From Deltaproteobacteria bacterium (GTDB taxonomy: Bacteria; Myxococcota; Myxococcia; Myxococcales; SZAS-1), in the NCBI GenBank assembly GCA_018266075.1, contig JAFEBB010000005.1:142922-206921 (forward strand): a stretch of DNA of 64,000 bases, read 5' to 3'. Positions within the stretch are counted from its first letter, which is position 1. The number at the start of each line of letters is the position of its first letter. Shown here piece after piece: positions 25,532-34,626 of this stretch. The position numbers and the translations under genes were made by a program. Below the pieces are notes generated by a model, which saw only the letters and a program-made list of their open reading frames with translations, was not told the origin of the DNA and searched no databases.

Positions 25532-26752
25532 GTGCCCCACCAGCTCGACGACAAGCCCCGCCTTCGCTCCTGCGAGCCGCGCCCGCTCAAGCAGAGCCGC
25601 GACGGCATGGAGGTCGCGCTCCGCGACGTGATGGGCATCGCGCCGGGCATGATCGCGCTCTCGGGCACGGCCTACGCCATCGCCGCGCACTTCGACGGCC
25701 GCAACACGCTGCGCGACATCCAGACCGCCATCGCCCGCGACAACCAGGGCCTGCGCGTGGACGCCAAGGTGCTCTGCAACCTGGCCGACGAGCTCGATCG
25801 GGCGGGCTTTCTGGAGGGGCCCGCGTTCGAAGCGCTTCGTGCGAAGGTCCTCGCCGAGTTTCGTGCGAACCCCATTCGCGAGGCCGTCTGCGCGGGCGGC
25901 AGCTATCCGGACGACCCGGCCGAGCTGCGGCGATTTCTCGATCGCTTCTTCACGCATCCCCAGGGCCCGGGCGACGGCGGCAAGGCTGGGGCGGGCAAGC
26001 CGGTGCGCGCGCTGGTGGCGCCGCACATCGACCTCCACCGCGGCGGGCCGTGCTACGCGCACGCGTACCGCGCGCTGCGCGAGGGCTGCGACGCCGATTT
26101 GTTCGTCGTCTTCGGCACCGCGCACGCCACGCCCAGGCGGCTCTTCACGCTCACGCGCAAGTCCTACGACACGCCGCTGGGTGCGGTGCAGACCGACCAG
26201 AACGTCGTGGACGCGCTCGCGGCCGAGCTGGGTGAAGACGAGCTCTTCGGCGACGAGCTGGTGCACCGACAAGAGCACTCGTGCGAGTTCCAGATCCTCT
26301 GGCTCAAGCACCTCTTCGGCGAGCGGAAGATCACCGCGGTGCCCGTGCTGTGCTCGAGCATCGATCACCTGTCGAAGCCCTCCGAGCGCGTGTCGAAGTT
26401 CGTGAAGGCGCTGCAGAAGGCGGTGAAGGGCCGCAAGGTCTGCTTCATCGCCGGCGCGGACCTGGCCCACATCGGCGTGATGTACGGCGACCCGCGCGGC
26501 GCCACGCCGGCCGAGCTCGCCGGCTTCAAGCAGGACGACCTGGGCACGGTGAAGCACTACTGCGGCGCGGACGCGCACAAATTTGCGATCGACGCGCGCC
26601 GCAACGGCGACCAGCGCCGGCTCTGCGGCACGGCGCCGATGTTCGTGACCAAGCTGGCTGTCGGTGAGGAGGCGCCCGGCGAGCTGCTCGACTACGGGCA
26701 GTGGACCGACGGCACGGACTCCGTCTCGTACTGCGCGGTGCGGATCGGCTGA
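25532..26752 (+). CDS. Memo-family protein (AmmeMemoRadiSam B) with N-terminal PqqD-like domain
   Basis: 406 residues from GTG 25532 with GGAG 7 bases upstream. The C-terminal 280 residues are a Memo domain: CAGGSYPDDP, ALVAPHIDLHRGG, VFGTAHA, HRQEHSCEFQILWLKH, CSSIDH and IAGADLAHIG give the conserved His/Asp/Cys metal-site pattern. The first about 100 residues (IAPGMIALSGTAYAIAAHFDG, LCNLADELDRAGFLEG) resemble a PqqD-like winged helix. The usual partners (AMMECR1 and radical-SAM proteins) are not encoded nearby. Function of bacterial Memo proteins is unresolved. Confidence 0.85.
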   Translation: MPHQLDDKPRLRSCEPRPLKQSRDGMEVALRDVMGIAPGMIALSGTAYAIAAHFDGRNTLRDIQTAIARDNQGLRVDAKVLCNLADELDRAGFLEGPAFEALRAKVLAEFRANPIREAVCAGGSYPDDPAELRRFLDRFFTHPQGPGDGGKAGAGKPVRALVAPHIDLHRGGPCYAHAYRALREGCDADLFVVFGTAHATPRRLFTLTRKSYDTPLGAVQTDQNVVDALAAELGEDELFGDELVHRQEHSCEFQILWLKHLFGERKITAVPVLCSSIDHLSKPSERVSKFVKALQKAVKGRKVCFIAGADLAHIGVMYGDPRGATPAELAGFKQDDLGTVKHYCGADAHKFAIDARRNGDQRRLCGTAPMFVTKLAVGEEAPGELLDYGQWTDGTDSVSYCAVRIG

Positions 26753-26763
26753 GATCCTGGCGA

Positions 26764-27612
26764 ATGGACGCGTCGAGCGCTAAATCGGGCCGCATGGCTG
26801 AGGGCTACCTTCACGGCTTCACGTCGGCGGAGCAGCAGCGTTTGCTCGAGCAGGCCGACTTCCTCGCGCCCTGGGTCTTCGACGGGTTGCCGCTGCCAGC
26901 GCGCGGGCGGCTCCTCGAGGTGGGCGCAGGCGTGGGCGCGGAGACGCGGCACCTGCTGCAGCGGACGACCGCGCAGATCACGACCGTGGAGTTCGACGCG
27001 CGCCAGCTGGAGCTGCAGCACAAGATCCTCGCCGGACCGATTGCAGAGAAGCGCGTCCTTCCTTTGCGCGCCGACGCACGTGCGATGCCGCTCGAGCCCG
27101 ACTCCTTCGACGGCGCCTTCATCTGCTGGGTGCTGGAGCACGTGCCCGGGCCGGACGCCGTGCTGCGCGACGTGCTGCGCGTGCTCAAGCCCGGCGCGAC
27201 CGTGTGCATCGCCGAGGTTCATAACCAAAGCTTTACATTGCTTCCCCGCGACGAGCGGCTCATGGAGTTCTGGGCCGCCGTGAACCAGACGCAGGTCTCG
27301 CTTGGCGGCGATCCGTACGTGGGCGCGCGGCTGGGCGGGCTGCTGTCGGGGGCGGGGTATACGGATAGCAGCATCCGGTTCGTGCCCGTCCAGGGCGATC
27401 AGCGCGACCCGAAGCGGCGCGCGGAGATCCTGGGCTACTTCAATCGGCTGCTGCGCTCGGCCGTTCCAGCCGTGGCCGCGACCCAGGTCAAGCCCGAGGC
27501 CGAGCTGCACGGGGTGCTCGACGCCGCCTTTGGCCGCGCGCTCGCCGAGCCCGACTCGGTCTTCCTCTACACCTTTGCCCGCGCCACCGCGCGGAAGCCG
27601 GAGCACCCGTGA
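26764..27612 (+). CDS. Class I SAM-dependent methyltransferase
   Basis: 282 residues. Motif I is LLEVGAGVGAETRHLL, an acidic residue ends strand 2 (TVEFDARQLELQ), and the post-motif FDGAFICWVLEHVPGPDAVLRDVLRVLKPG is typical of UbiE/Methyltransf_11 small-molecule methyltransferases. Substrate unknown. Start is either ATG 26764 or ATG 26794; neither has a strong ribosome-binding site. Its TGA overlaps the GTG of the SemiSWEET gene (GTGA). Confidence 0.85.
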   Translation: MDASSAKSGRMAEGYLHGFTSAEQQRLLEQADFLAPWVFDGLPLPARGRLLEVGAGVGAETRHLLQRTTAQITTVEFDARQLELQHKILAGPIAEKRVLPLRADARAMPLEPDSFDGAFICWVLEHVPGPDAVLRDVLRVLKPGATVCIAEVHNQSFTLLPRDERLMEFWAAVNQTQVSLGGDPYVGARLGGLLSGAGYTDSSIRFVPVQGDQRDPKRRAEILGYFNRLLRSAVPAVAATQVKPEAELHGVLDAAFGRALAEPDSVFLYTFARATARKPEHP

Positions 27613-27935
27613 GCACGCTCTCCACCTGGCTCGTCACGATGACGGGCGTCATCGCCGCCACCATGACCACCGGCAGCTGGGTGCCGCAGGCGGTGCGCAC
27701 CATCCGCACCAAGAGCGCCGGCGACTTCGCCTGGAGCTACCTGCTGTTCTTCGGCACCGGCGTGTTCCTCTGGCTGCTCTACGGCGTGTTCCGCCGCGAC
27801 GTGGCCCTCATGGGCTGCAATGGCGTGACCTTCCTGCTCGTGGCGCGCATCGGCCTGGTGAAGTGGCAGGTGGAGCGCGAGGCCAAGAGCGCCGCGGCCA
27901 AGGTGCAGCCCGAACCGCGCCGGGACGCGGCCTAG
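27609..27935 (+). CDS. SemiSWEET-type PQ-loop transporter
   Basis: 108 residues with three hydrophobic helices and the PQ-loop motif SWVPQAVRTIRTKSAGDFAW in the first, then LLFFGTGVFLWLLYGV and NGVTFLLVARIGLV. SemiSWEETs dimerise to pass sugars across the inner membrane. The start GTG overlaps the upstream methyltransferase stop by 4 bp. The basic, Ala-rich C-terminal tail is ordinary for the family. The downstream hydrolase gene is convergent and ends 2 bp away. Confidence 0.9.
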   Translation: MSTLSTWLVTMTGVIAATMTTGSWVPQAVRTIRTKSAGDFAWSYLLFFGTGVFLWLLYGVFRRDVALMGCNGVTFLLVARIGLVKWQVEREAKSAAAKVQPEPRRDAA

Positions 27936-27936
27936 T

Positions 27937-28815
27937 CTAGCTGGCCTTGTCGGTGCCCTTGGCCACGGGCTCCGGACGCGGCAGCGGCGAGCTCCGCAAA
28001 AGGAACGACTCCACGGCCGCGTTGAAGAGCGGCGCCGAGGCCAGGTTCATGCCGTGCGTGGCGCCCGCGAGGATCTCCAGCCGCGCGCCGGGGATGAGCT
28101 TGGCGAGCATGCGACCTTGATCCAGCGGGCTGAGCGCATCCGCGCTGCCGGCGAGCACCAGCGTGGGCGCCACGATGCGCCGCAGCTCCTCGCGCGCGTC
28201 GTGGGTGAGCAGCGCCCAGAGCTGGCCCACGGCGCCCAGGTCGCTCGAGCCGAGCTCGGTGCGAAGATCCCAGCCGCGGTCGAGGATGGCCTGGCCCTCG
28301 GCATCGAGTGGCTCGTCGGCGACCACGTGGCTCTCCCAGGCCGCGCGCAGCGCCTTCTCGAACGCCGCGCGCCCGCCGAAGCCCGAGCGCGCCCAGCCCG
28401 TCACCGACATCGCCGTGAGCTTGGCCACGCGGCGCCGAAGCGCCTGGTCCGCGTGCGAGAACGTGGCCGCGAGCACCATCGCGCCCACGCGCTCCGGGCG
28501 CGAGATGGCGATGCGCTGGCAGATCATGCCGCCCATGGACACGCCGAGCAGATCCGCGCGCGGGAGCGCGAGGTGGTCCATCAAATCGAGGGCGTCCTGG
28601 GCGAGGTCGGGGATCGCCCAGGGCAGGGGAGGCACGCTGCTGCGCCCGGCGCCGCGGTTGTCGAAGCTCACCACCGTGCGGTGCTTGGCGAGAACGCGCG
28701 CCTGCAAGGCGAAGCCCTCCAGGGGCGCACCAAAGCCCATCACGCAGAGCAGCGGCGGGCCTTCGCCGGTGACCTCGTAGTGCAGGGTGGCGCGAGACAA
28801 CCGGGCGACGGGCAT
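27937..28815 (-). CDS. Alpha/beta hydrolase
   Basis: 292 residues. Oxyanion region LLCVMGFGAPLEGF, SFDNRGAGRSS before the nucleophile elbow LLGVSMGGMICQ (Ser near residue 95), acid in VLAGSADALSP and histidine in LAGATHGMNL: a complete Ser-Asp-His triad of the general fold. Substrate not predictable. It begins 9 bp after the end of the M1 aminopeptidase gene on the same strand, so the two are probably one operon. Confidence 0.88.
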   Translation of the reverse strand: MPVARLSRATLHYEVTGEGPPLLCVMGFGAPLEGFALQARVLAKHRTVVSFDNRGAGRSSVPPLPWAIPDLAQDALDLMDHLALPRADLLGVSMGGMICQRIAISRPERVGAMVLAATFSHADQALRRRVAKLTAMSVTGWARSGFGGRAAFEKALRAAWESHVVADEPLDAEGQAILDRGWDLRTELGSSDLGAVGQLWALLTHDAREELRRIVAPTLVLAGSADALSPLDQGRMLAKLIPGARLEILAGATHGMNLASAPLFNAAVESFLLRSSPLPRPEPVAKGTDKAS

Positions 28816-28824
28816 GGGCGCGCT

Positions 28825-31350
28825 CTACTTGCCGAAGTTGCCCTTGAGCTTCTGCTTGGCCAGCGCGGAGATGCGCGGGTTGGTGCTCTTGGAGAGGTTG
28901 GTGAGCTCGGTCTTGGCGTTGGGCGTCTTCACGTCGTCGAGGAGGTTCATCCAGCGGGCGCGGGCCTCGTCGGCGATGTTCCCGTCGCTGGAGAAGATGG
29001 CCACCATCTGGGTGCCGCCGGCGCTGCGCACCAGCGCCTTGTTCTGCGAGAGCACGCGGATGACGCCCGCCTGCACCTCGGTGGACTCGCGATGCGCCTG
29101 GAGCTCGCTCTGCAGCACCGGCACCACCGCGGCGTCCTCCACCGCGGCCATGCCCTCGAGGATCGCCCGCCAGTAGGGCACGCCGCGGTCGCTCTGGGTC
29201 TTGAGCGCGTCTTTGAGCGCCGCGATCGCGGGGCCGTCGCCGCGGTGGCCGAGGCCCAGCGCCGCGCCCTCCACGAGATCGAGCGAGGCGTTCTTGTCCT
29301 TGAGCGGCTTGGTGAGCAGGCCCATCACCGAGGGATCCTCCACCTTGCCCAGGCACGCCAGGCCCGCGCGGCGCAGCTCGGCCATGCCCTGCGGATCGTC
29401 GGCCAGGCTCGCCGGCGAGACGGCCTGCTCCAGCACCGCGGAGGCGAGCGGCTCGGGGATCCGCTTGGCGGAGGTGTGCACCAGCTCGCGCAACAGGCCG
29501 GCGCGCACGTAGGGCGAGTGATCGGTCTTGAGGGCGTGCGCCAGCGCGGAGAGCGCCTCGTTCGAGGGCGGCGGCCCCTTGCGCTCGGGATCGGCCAGCG
29601 TGCCCGCGAGCTCGAGGTCGGCCCAGAGGCGCGCCATCGCGTCGGGGTCCTTGGCGGCCTCGGCGGCGAGCGCCTCCACCTTCTCGTTCGCGTCGATGCG
29701 CGCGAGCACGGTGTCGCCCTGGTTCCAGTCGAGCCACTCGGGCTCGGCAGGGAGGTTCATCTCCACCGTCTCCAGCGACTTGGTGAGCGCGAGCGGCACG
29801 TCGAGGTGGAACGAGGGCTCGGCGGTGCGGTGCGCCACGATGGTGAGCGTGGCCGGGAAGATGACCTTCTTGCCCGCGTGGTTGGGCTTCTGCTCCACGT
29901 TGATGACCAGGTTGTGCGAGCCCTCCATCCAGCGGTGGGTCACCTTGAGCACCGGGTAGCCGGCCTCGCCGAGCCAGGCCTTCTTGAAGTCGGAGAGGCT
30001 CTTGCCCGAGGCGGTGGTCACGGCCTGGAAGAGCTCGTCGCTGGTGCCCGTGCCGTTGGCGTGCTCGGTGAGGTAGTTGCGCAGCGCCTTGCGGAAGGTC
30101 TCGCGGCCCACCTGCTTCTCCAGCATGCGCAGCACGGCGGCGCCCTTCTCGTAGGCGGCGTCGTCGAAGAGGTCCTCTTCCGTCGCGGCCGGTCCGGTGA
30201 GGGCGCGCGAGCGCGGGCCGTCCTCGAAGCGGAAGTAGTGGTCGCGGTCGTAGAGCATGGCGTCGATGAAGGCGGCGTCGTTCTTCAGCAAGTCCGTGGC
30301 GGCCACGCGGCTCAGGTAGGTGGCGAAGGCCTCGGAGAGCCACACCTCGCCCCAGTTCGCGGGCGTGACCGAGTCGCCGAACCACTGGTGGGCGAGCTCG
30401 TGGTGCACGAGGCGGGTGAGCTCGTTGCGGCTGGCGAGCGCGTCGGTCGGCGGCGCCGCTTCGGACGCGCGCAGGAACGTGGCGCCGGTGTTCTCCATGC
30501 CGTGCCAGGGGAACTGCGGCACGCCCACCTGCGCGTAGCGCGCCCAGGGGTAGGGCACCTGGAGGAAGTCGGCGAAGTAGGTCATGCCGGCCTTGGTGGC
30601 ATCGATCACCGGGCCGAGCTTCGCCGCGTCGCCGGGCGCCGCGAGGAGCGTCGCGGGCACCGCCGCGCCCGTGATGGGCGTGCTCTCGAAGGGGCCGGCC
30701 GCCACCGCGAGCAGGTAGGTGCTCATCGGCTTGTCCTGCTTGAAGCTCACGCGGTGCTTGGCGGGGCCGTCGCCCTCGACCTTCTCGTCGCCGGTGGGCT
30801 CGGTGTTGGAGACGACTTCGAGGTTGGCGTCGGTGGTGACGTTTACGTCGAACGTGGCCTTGTCGCCGGGGCGGTCGATGCAGGGGAACATGCGGCGGGC
30901 GCCGTCGGGCTCGAACATCGTGTAGTAGACCGTGCGGCCGGCGTGCTCCGGGTCCTCGACCTTGATGAGGCCCATGCTGGCGCCGGGCTTGGCCTTGCCG
31001 TGCGCGGTCACCAGGAGCCGCAGCGACGCGCCCGCCTGGGCCTCGCTGGGCAGGGTGATGGCCAGCTGCTGCTTGCCGTCGGGAAGCGTGTTCACCGCGT
31101 GGGCGAGCTCGGTGTCGCCCTGCTTGACCGTGTTCACCTCGAGGTCCTGCACGTCGAGGTTCACCGTGCTGGTGGGCGCGGTGGGCGAGAGGGTCACGGC
31201 CACGGTGGTCTTGAAGTCGCCGCTCTGGCCGTCGAGCTCCAACGAGAGCGCGTAGTGGATGTCGCGGAAGTGCACCTCCGGCGGCTTGGGCGGCGGCGCC
31301 GGCTTGTGCTTGTTGGCGACGAGCAGGAAAGCGAGGGCGAGCACGTGCAT
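28825..31350 (-). CDS. M1-family metallo-aminopeptidase with C-terminal HEAT domain
   Basis: 841 residues. Signal-peptide-like N-terminus MHVLALAFLLVANKHKP. Substrate motif GMEN occurs in FPWHGMENTGATF. The zinc site is HHELAHQWFG followed 18 residues later by the Glu in WLSEAFATYL (about residues 315-340), so the enzyme should be active. The C-terminal third is built of HEAT-like helices (RRAGLACLGKVEDPSVMGLL, LGHRGDGPAIAALKDAL), as in ERAP-like members. The ATG at 31350 has GGAG 8 bases upstream; the frame is open further but lacks support. Confidence 0.93.
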   Translation of the reverse strand: MHVLALAFLLVANKHKPAPPPKPPEVHFRDIHYALSLELDGQSGDFKTTVAVTLSPTAPTSTVNLDVQDLEVNTVKQGDTELAHAVNTLPDGKQQLAITLPSEAQAGASLRLLVTAHGKAKPGASMGLIKVEDPEHAGRTVYYTMFEPDGARRMFPCIDRPGDKATFDVNVTTDANLEVVSNTEPTGDEKVEGDGPAKHRVSFKQDKPMSTYLLAVAAGPFESTPITGAAVPATLLAAPGDAAKLGPVIDATKAGMTYFADFLQVPYPWARYAQVGVPQFPWHGMENTGATFLRASEAAPPTDALASRNELTRLVHHELAHQWFGDSVTPANWGEVWLSEAFATYLSRVAATDLLKNDAAFIDAMLYDRDHYFRFEDGPRSRALTGPAATEEDLFDDAAYEKGAAVLRMLEKQVGRETFRKALRNYLTEHANGTGTSDELFQAVTTASGKSLSDFKKAWLGEAGYPVLKVTHRWMEGSHNLVINVEQKPNHAGKKVIFPATLTIVAHRTAEPSFHLDVPLALTKSLETVEMNLPAEPEWLDWNQGDTVLARIDANEKVEALAAEAAKDPDAMARLWADLELAGTLADPERKGPPPSNEALSALAHALKTDHSPYVRAGLLRELVHTSAKRIPEPLASAVLEQAVSPASLADDPQGMAELRRAGLACLGKVEDPSVMGLLTKPLKDKNASLDLVEGAALGLGHRGDGPAIAALKDALKTQSDRGVPYWRAILEGMAAVEDAAVVPVLQSELQAHRESTEVQAGVIRVLSQNKALVRSAGGTQMVAIFSSDGNIADEARARWMNLLDDVKTPNAKTELTNLSKSTNPRISALAKQKLKGNFGK

Positions 31351-31599
31351 GGTGTCAACTCCATCGCCCAACTCCGGGCGCGGTGCCAGCACTTTCGCCG
31401 AGGGCGAGCGGCCCGTCGAGCGAAATGATAAGGATATCAGCATCGCAGAAGCGGCCGAGCGGTTTTCTGCCCGCGCGCCAGCGGGTGCGCTTGCAGGGAA
31501 GCGCGGTGCCCACCCATGCCGAACCCGGGACCGGAGCGCCCGCGGCGCGCCCTGGCACGGCCAATGCTCGAGTGCCCATCCGGGGAGCGGAGGGGCGCA

Positions 31600-34497
31600 A
31601 TGCGGCGGGCGGCTTGGGCGGCGGCGCTCCTATGGGCGGCCAGCGGTTGTTCGGGGAAGGACCGGCTCCTGGCGGTCGACGGGCTCCCCTCCACGGCGCA
31701 GGCGCTCGACTTCGGCACCATCTCCGTGGGCACCGCCCAGACGCTGGAGCTGGAGCTGGTGGACCACGGCCGCGCGCCGGTGACCATCAATGGCGTGGAG
31801 ATCGAGAGCCGGGGCCGGGTGTTCGCGGCCCAGGCCCAGGCCACGACGGTCGCCGCCGCAGGGGGACGCACCCGCATCCGGGTGACGTTCCACCCGGAGA
31901 CGGAGGGCCCATTCGGCGACAAGCTGGTCATCCGCACCGACTCGGCCGAGGTGCCGCTCCTGCGCGTTGCCCTGCGTGGCTTGAGCGGACCGGCGGCCAT
32001 CACCTTCGATCCGCCGCGGCTCGACTTTGGCGGGATGGAGACCGGCGACGAGCGCGGGTTGGACGTGACCGTGCACAACCCCACGGACCTGCCGCTCACG
32101 CTGGTGCCGTTCGCTTCCCCGGGCGAGCTGGCGCTGAGCGCCGGCACAGCCCAACCGAACGGCGATACGCACCTGACGGTGTTCTTTCGCGCGGGTGTGG
32201 TGGGCAACCGGACGACGCTGGTCACGGCCACGCCCTGTGCCACCTGCACGGCCGCACGGCTCCCCGGCCGAGCGGACGCGCTGCGGAGCGCCATCGCCAT
32301 GGAGCCGGACCCGCTGAGCTGGAGCGCCGTGCCCGTGCACCGCACCGCCGACGCCAAGGCAAAACTGCACAACCTCTCCTGGCGGCCCGTGTCGGTGACC
32401 AACCTGAGCGTCGACGGCGAGGACTTCACGGTGCTCTCCGGGCCCGGTGGACAGGTGATCCAGCCAGGGCAGTCGGCGCCGGTGGAGCTGCGCTTCGCGC
32501 CCCAGCACGCCGGGCCCACGCACCGGCAGCTCGACGTCGCCTACCACTCGTTCGCGGATCGGGCGGGGCAGGGCACGCTGGTGGGGCTCGGCGGCGGGCC
32601 GCAGATCGCGGTGGCGCCGATGTCGCTCGACTTCGGCGACCTGCCGGTGGGCGGAAAAGCGCGGCTGCAGCTGAACGTCCAGAATGCGGGGCTCGAGGAG
32701 GCGCTGGTGCTCACCAGCGTGACCGGCGCGGATACGCCATTCAGCGCGCACTTGCCCGTGGTCGCGAGCGTGGCCCCGGGCGCCGCGGCGATCCAGGTGG
32801 CCGTGGACTTCGCGCCGATCGTGCCGGGCACCTTCTCCGGCGTGCTGCACATTCAGTCGAACGACCCGGCGACGCCGATCCTCGACATCCCCGTCGCGGG
32901 CTCGGCCCACGCCGCAGGTCCGTGCGCCTTCAAGCTCACGCCCATCAAGCTCGACTTCGGCAATGTGCCGCCGGGCTCGGGAGCGGTGCTCGGCTTCCGC
33001 TTCGAGGACACCGGCAGCCACGAGTGCGCGGTGAAGGACATCCAGCTCTCGAGCACGAGCGACCCCGCGTTCTTCATGCCCGGCGGCGCGCTGGTGGGCG
33101 GCGACCTGTTCCCGACGGATGCGTTCAGCGCCCAGGTGGCCTTCAAGAGCCCGGGCCCAGGCGAGTTCCACGGCGACCTGGTGCTCACCGTGAACGACCC
33201 GCTCCGGCCGCACCCGCACATCCCGATCATCGCGCGCTCGCAGCAGAGCTGCCTGGTGGCCGAGCCGCCGTTCATCGACATCGGCCCGGTGCGGCTCGAC
33301 TGCTCCGCGCACGACGGCTCGACGCTGGTGACCAACGCCTGCGTGAACCCGGTGACCATCACCGGCGTCGACATCGGCGAAGGGACACTGCCCGAGTTCA
33401 GCCTCGTGGATCCGCCCTCGGTGCCCATGCCGCTCGCGCCCGGGGCGACGTTCAACCTCACCGCGCACTACGCCCGGAGCGAGCTGGGCCAGCAGTACGC
33501 GCCGCTCTTCGTGAAGGCCGACAGCGACGCCCAGCCGCTGCTCATCCCGCTCCTCGCCGAGACGCTGCACGTCGGTCAGCAGTTCGACCGCTTCCTGCAA
33601 GGCAGCGGGACCGAAGCCGACGTGCTCTTCGTGGTCTCGAACACCACCACGATGGCCGAATACCAGCAGCGCCTGGCCGCGGCCGTCGGCGACCTCCTCG
33701 ACAACGCCGCCGCGCAGGGCGTGGACCTGCACGTGGGCGTGACGAGCGCGGGCATGTCGTCGGTGTCGGGAGGCGCGTGTCCAGGCGGCGCGGCGGGCGG
33801 TGAGGCGGGGCGGCTGGTGCCGGTCGATGGCTCGCGTCCGCGCATCGTGACCCTCAACCAGGCCAACGCGCTCGCGGTCCTGCAGCAGAACGTGCGGGTG
33901 GGCGATTGCCAAACGCTGCAGCAGGGCCTCGAGGCCGTGCGGCTCGCGCTCTCGCCGCCGCTGGTGGACCACGCGGATGACCCGCGCACGCCCGCGCCGA
34001 GTGACGGCAACGCAGGCTTCTTGCGGCCGGAGGCGCGGCTGGTCGTGGTGGTCGTGTCGGACGAGGACGATCACTCAGGCTTCGATCCGGCGGTCTACGT
34101 GCAATTCCTCAAGTCGCTCAAGGGCCTGGGCGACGGACATCGCGTGGCGCTGGACGCCATCGTTCCGCTCGGCGGCTCGTGCACGACCGCAGGGCCGCCG
34201 GGGCCGCGCTTCGCCCAGGTCGCGAACGACACGGGCGGCTCGGTGTTCGACATCTGCGAGAACGACTACGGCCAGATGCTCGACGCGCTCTCGACCCGCG
34301 GCATTGGCCTGCAGACCGTGTTTCCGCTCTCGTCGGTACCGGATGCGGCCGGCGTGACGGTGTTGCTCAACGGCGCGCCGGCCAACGGATCGGATTGGTA
34401 CTACGACCCGAACCTCAACGCCGTGGTCTTCAACCCTGGCTTCATCCCCCCGCCAGGCACCCAAATCGAGGTCGACTACACCTCATCGTGCAATTAG
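31600..34497 (+). CDS. Large surface lipoprotein with tandem choice-of-anchor/ASH domains and a degenerate VWA-like domain
   Basis: 965 residues. Signal peptide MRRAAWAAALLWAASGC ends in lipobox ASGC. Six or so ASH/HYDIN-type beta domains follow, each opening with a phrase such as ALDFGTISVGTAQTLEL, RLDFGGMETGDERGLDV, SLDFGDLPVGGKARLQL and KLDFGNVPPGSGAVLGF. From about residue 674 a VWA-like fold starts with DVLFVVSNTTTM, where family members normally have a DxSxS metal site, and continues with LVVVVVSDEDDHSGFDP. The protein is probably exposed at the outer surface. The ATG at 31600 has GGAGGGG upstream. Confidence 0.85.
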   Translation: MRRAAWAAALLWAASGCSGKDRLLAVDGLPSTAQALDFGTISVGTAQTLELELVDHGRAPVTINGVEIESRGRVFAAQAQATTVAAAGGRTRIRVTFHPETEGPFGDKLVIRTDSAEVPLLRVALRGLSGPAAITFDPPRLDFGGMETGDERGLDVTVHNPTDLPLTLVPFASPGELALSAGTAQPNGDTHLTVFFRAGVVGNRTTLVTATPCATCTAARLPGRADALRSAIAMEPDPLSWSAVPVHRTADAKAKLHNLSWRPVSVTNLSVDGEDFTVLSGPGGQVIQPGQSAPVELRFAPQHAGPTHRQLDVAYHSFADRAGQGTLVGLGGGPQIAVAPMSLDFGDLPVGGKARLQLNVQNAGLEEALVLTSVTGADTPFSAHLPVVASVAPGAAAIQVAVDFAPIVPGTFSGVLHIQSNDPATPILDIPVAGSAHAAGPCAFKLTPIKLDFGNVPPGSGAVLGFRFEDTGSHECAVKDIQLSSTSDPAFFMPGGALVGGDLFPTDAFSAQVAFKSPGPGEFHGDLVLTVNDPLRPHPHIPIIARSQQSCLVAEPPFIDIGPVRLDCSAHDGSTLVTNACVNPVTITGVDIGEGTLPEFSLVDPPSVPMPLAPGATFNLTAHYARSELGQQYAPLFVKADSDAQPLLIPLLAETLHVGQQFDRFLQGSGTEADVLFVVSNTTTMAEYQQRLAAAVGDLLDNAAAQGVDLHVGVTSAGMSSVSGGACPGGAAGGEAGRLVPVDGSRPRIVTLNQANALAVLQQNVRVGDCQTLQQGLEAVRLALSPPLVDHADDPRTPAPSDGNAGFLRPEARLVVVVVSDEDDHSGFDPAVYVQFLKSLKGLGDGHRVALDAIVPLGGSCTTAGPPGPRFAQVANDTGGSVFDICENDYGQMLDALSTRGIGLQTVFPLSSVPDAAGVTVLLNGAPANGSDWYYDPNLNAVVFNPGFIPPPGTQIEVDYTSSCN

Positions 34498-34499
34498 AC

Positions 34500-34516
34500 C
34501 CAGACGGGGCGTCTGG
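34500..34516 (+). terminator. Short perfect hairpin after the ASH lipoprotein
   Basis: CCAGACG-GGG-CGTCTGG is a perfect 7-bp stem with a 3-base loop, located 2 bases past the stop codon. There is no U-run, so it may be a 3'-end stabiliser or a Rho-linked pause rather than an intrinsic terminator. Confidence 0.4.
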
Positions 34517-34573
34517 CTGTAAGCCCGATTAATTCCAATGGATTGGAGCATGCAGGCGGGCATGCGGATCATG

Positions 34574-34609
34574 GGTGAACGTCGTTCATTTTGACACTGA
34601 GGGTTCACC
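34574..34609 (+). promoter_or_regulatory. Candidate promoter with nested inverted repeats upstream of the H1-like gene
   Basis: A perfect -35 hexamer TTGACA lies at 34591-34596 in a locally AT-rich stretch. It is bracketed by an inverted repeat GGTGAAC (34574-34580) / GTTCACC (34603-34609); a second palindrome TGAAC-GTC-GTTCA spans 34576-34588. A -10 element at the right spacing is poor. The arrangement suggests a regulated promoter, with the regulator unknown. Confidence 0.35.
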
Positions 34610-34626
34610 GTGATTTCGATCGAGAT

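Noticed and set aside
28054..31428. Very long open frame on the plus strand opposite the M1 aminopeptidase
   Set aside because: An antisense shadow: His/Arg/Gly/Val-rich translation without motifs, while the minus strand carries intact HExxH and GMEN motifs. The same holds for other long open frames opposite secD, the ABC operon, lpdA and the NHL gene.
31421..31445. Promoter or operator at the inverted repeat TGATA-AGGA-TATCA in the divergent gap
   Set aside because: The arms are only 5 bp and no -35/-10 pair fits either gene at the right distance, so it is not reported as a feature.
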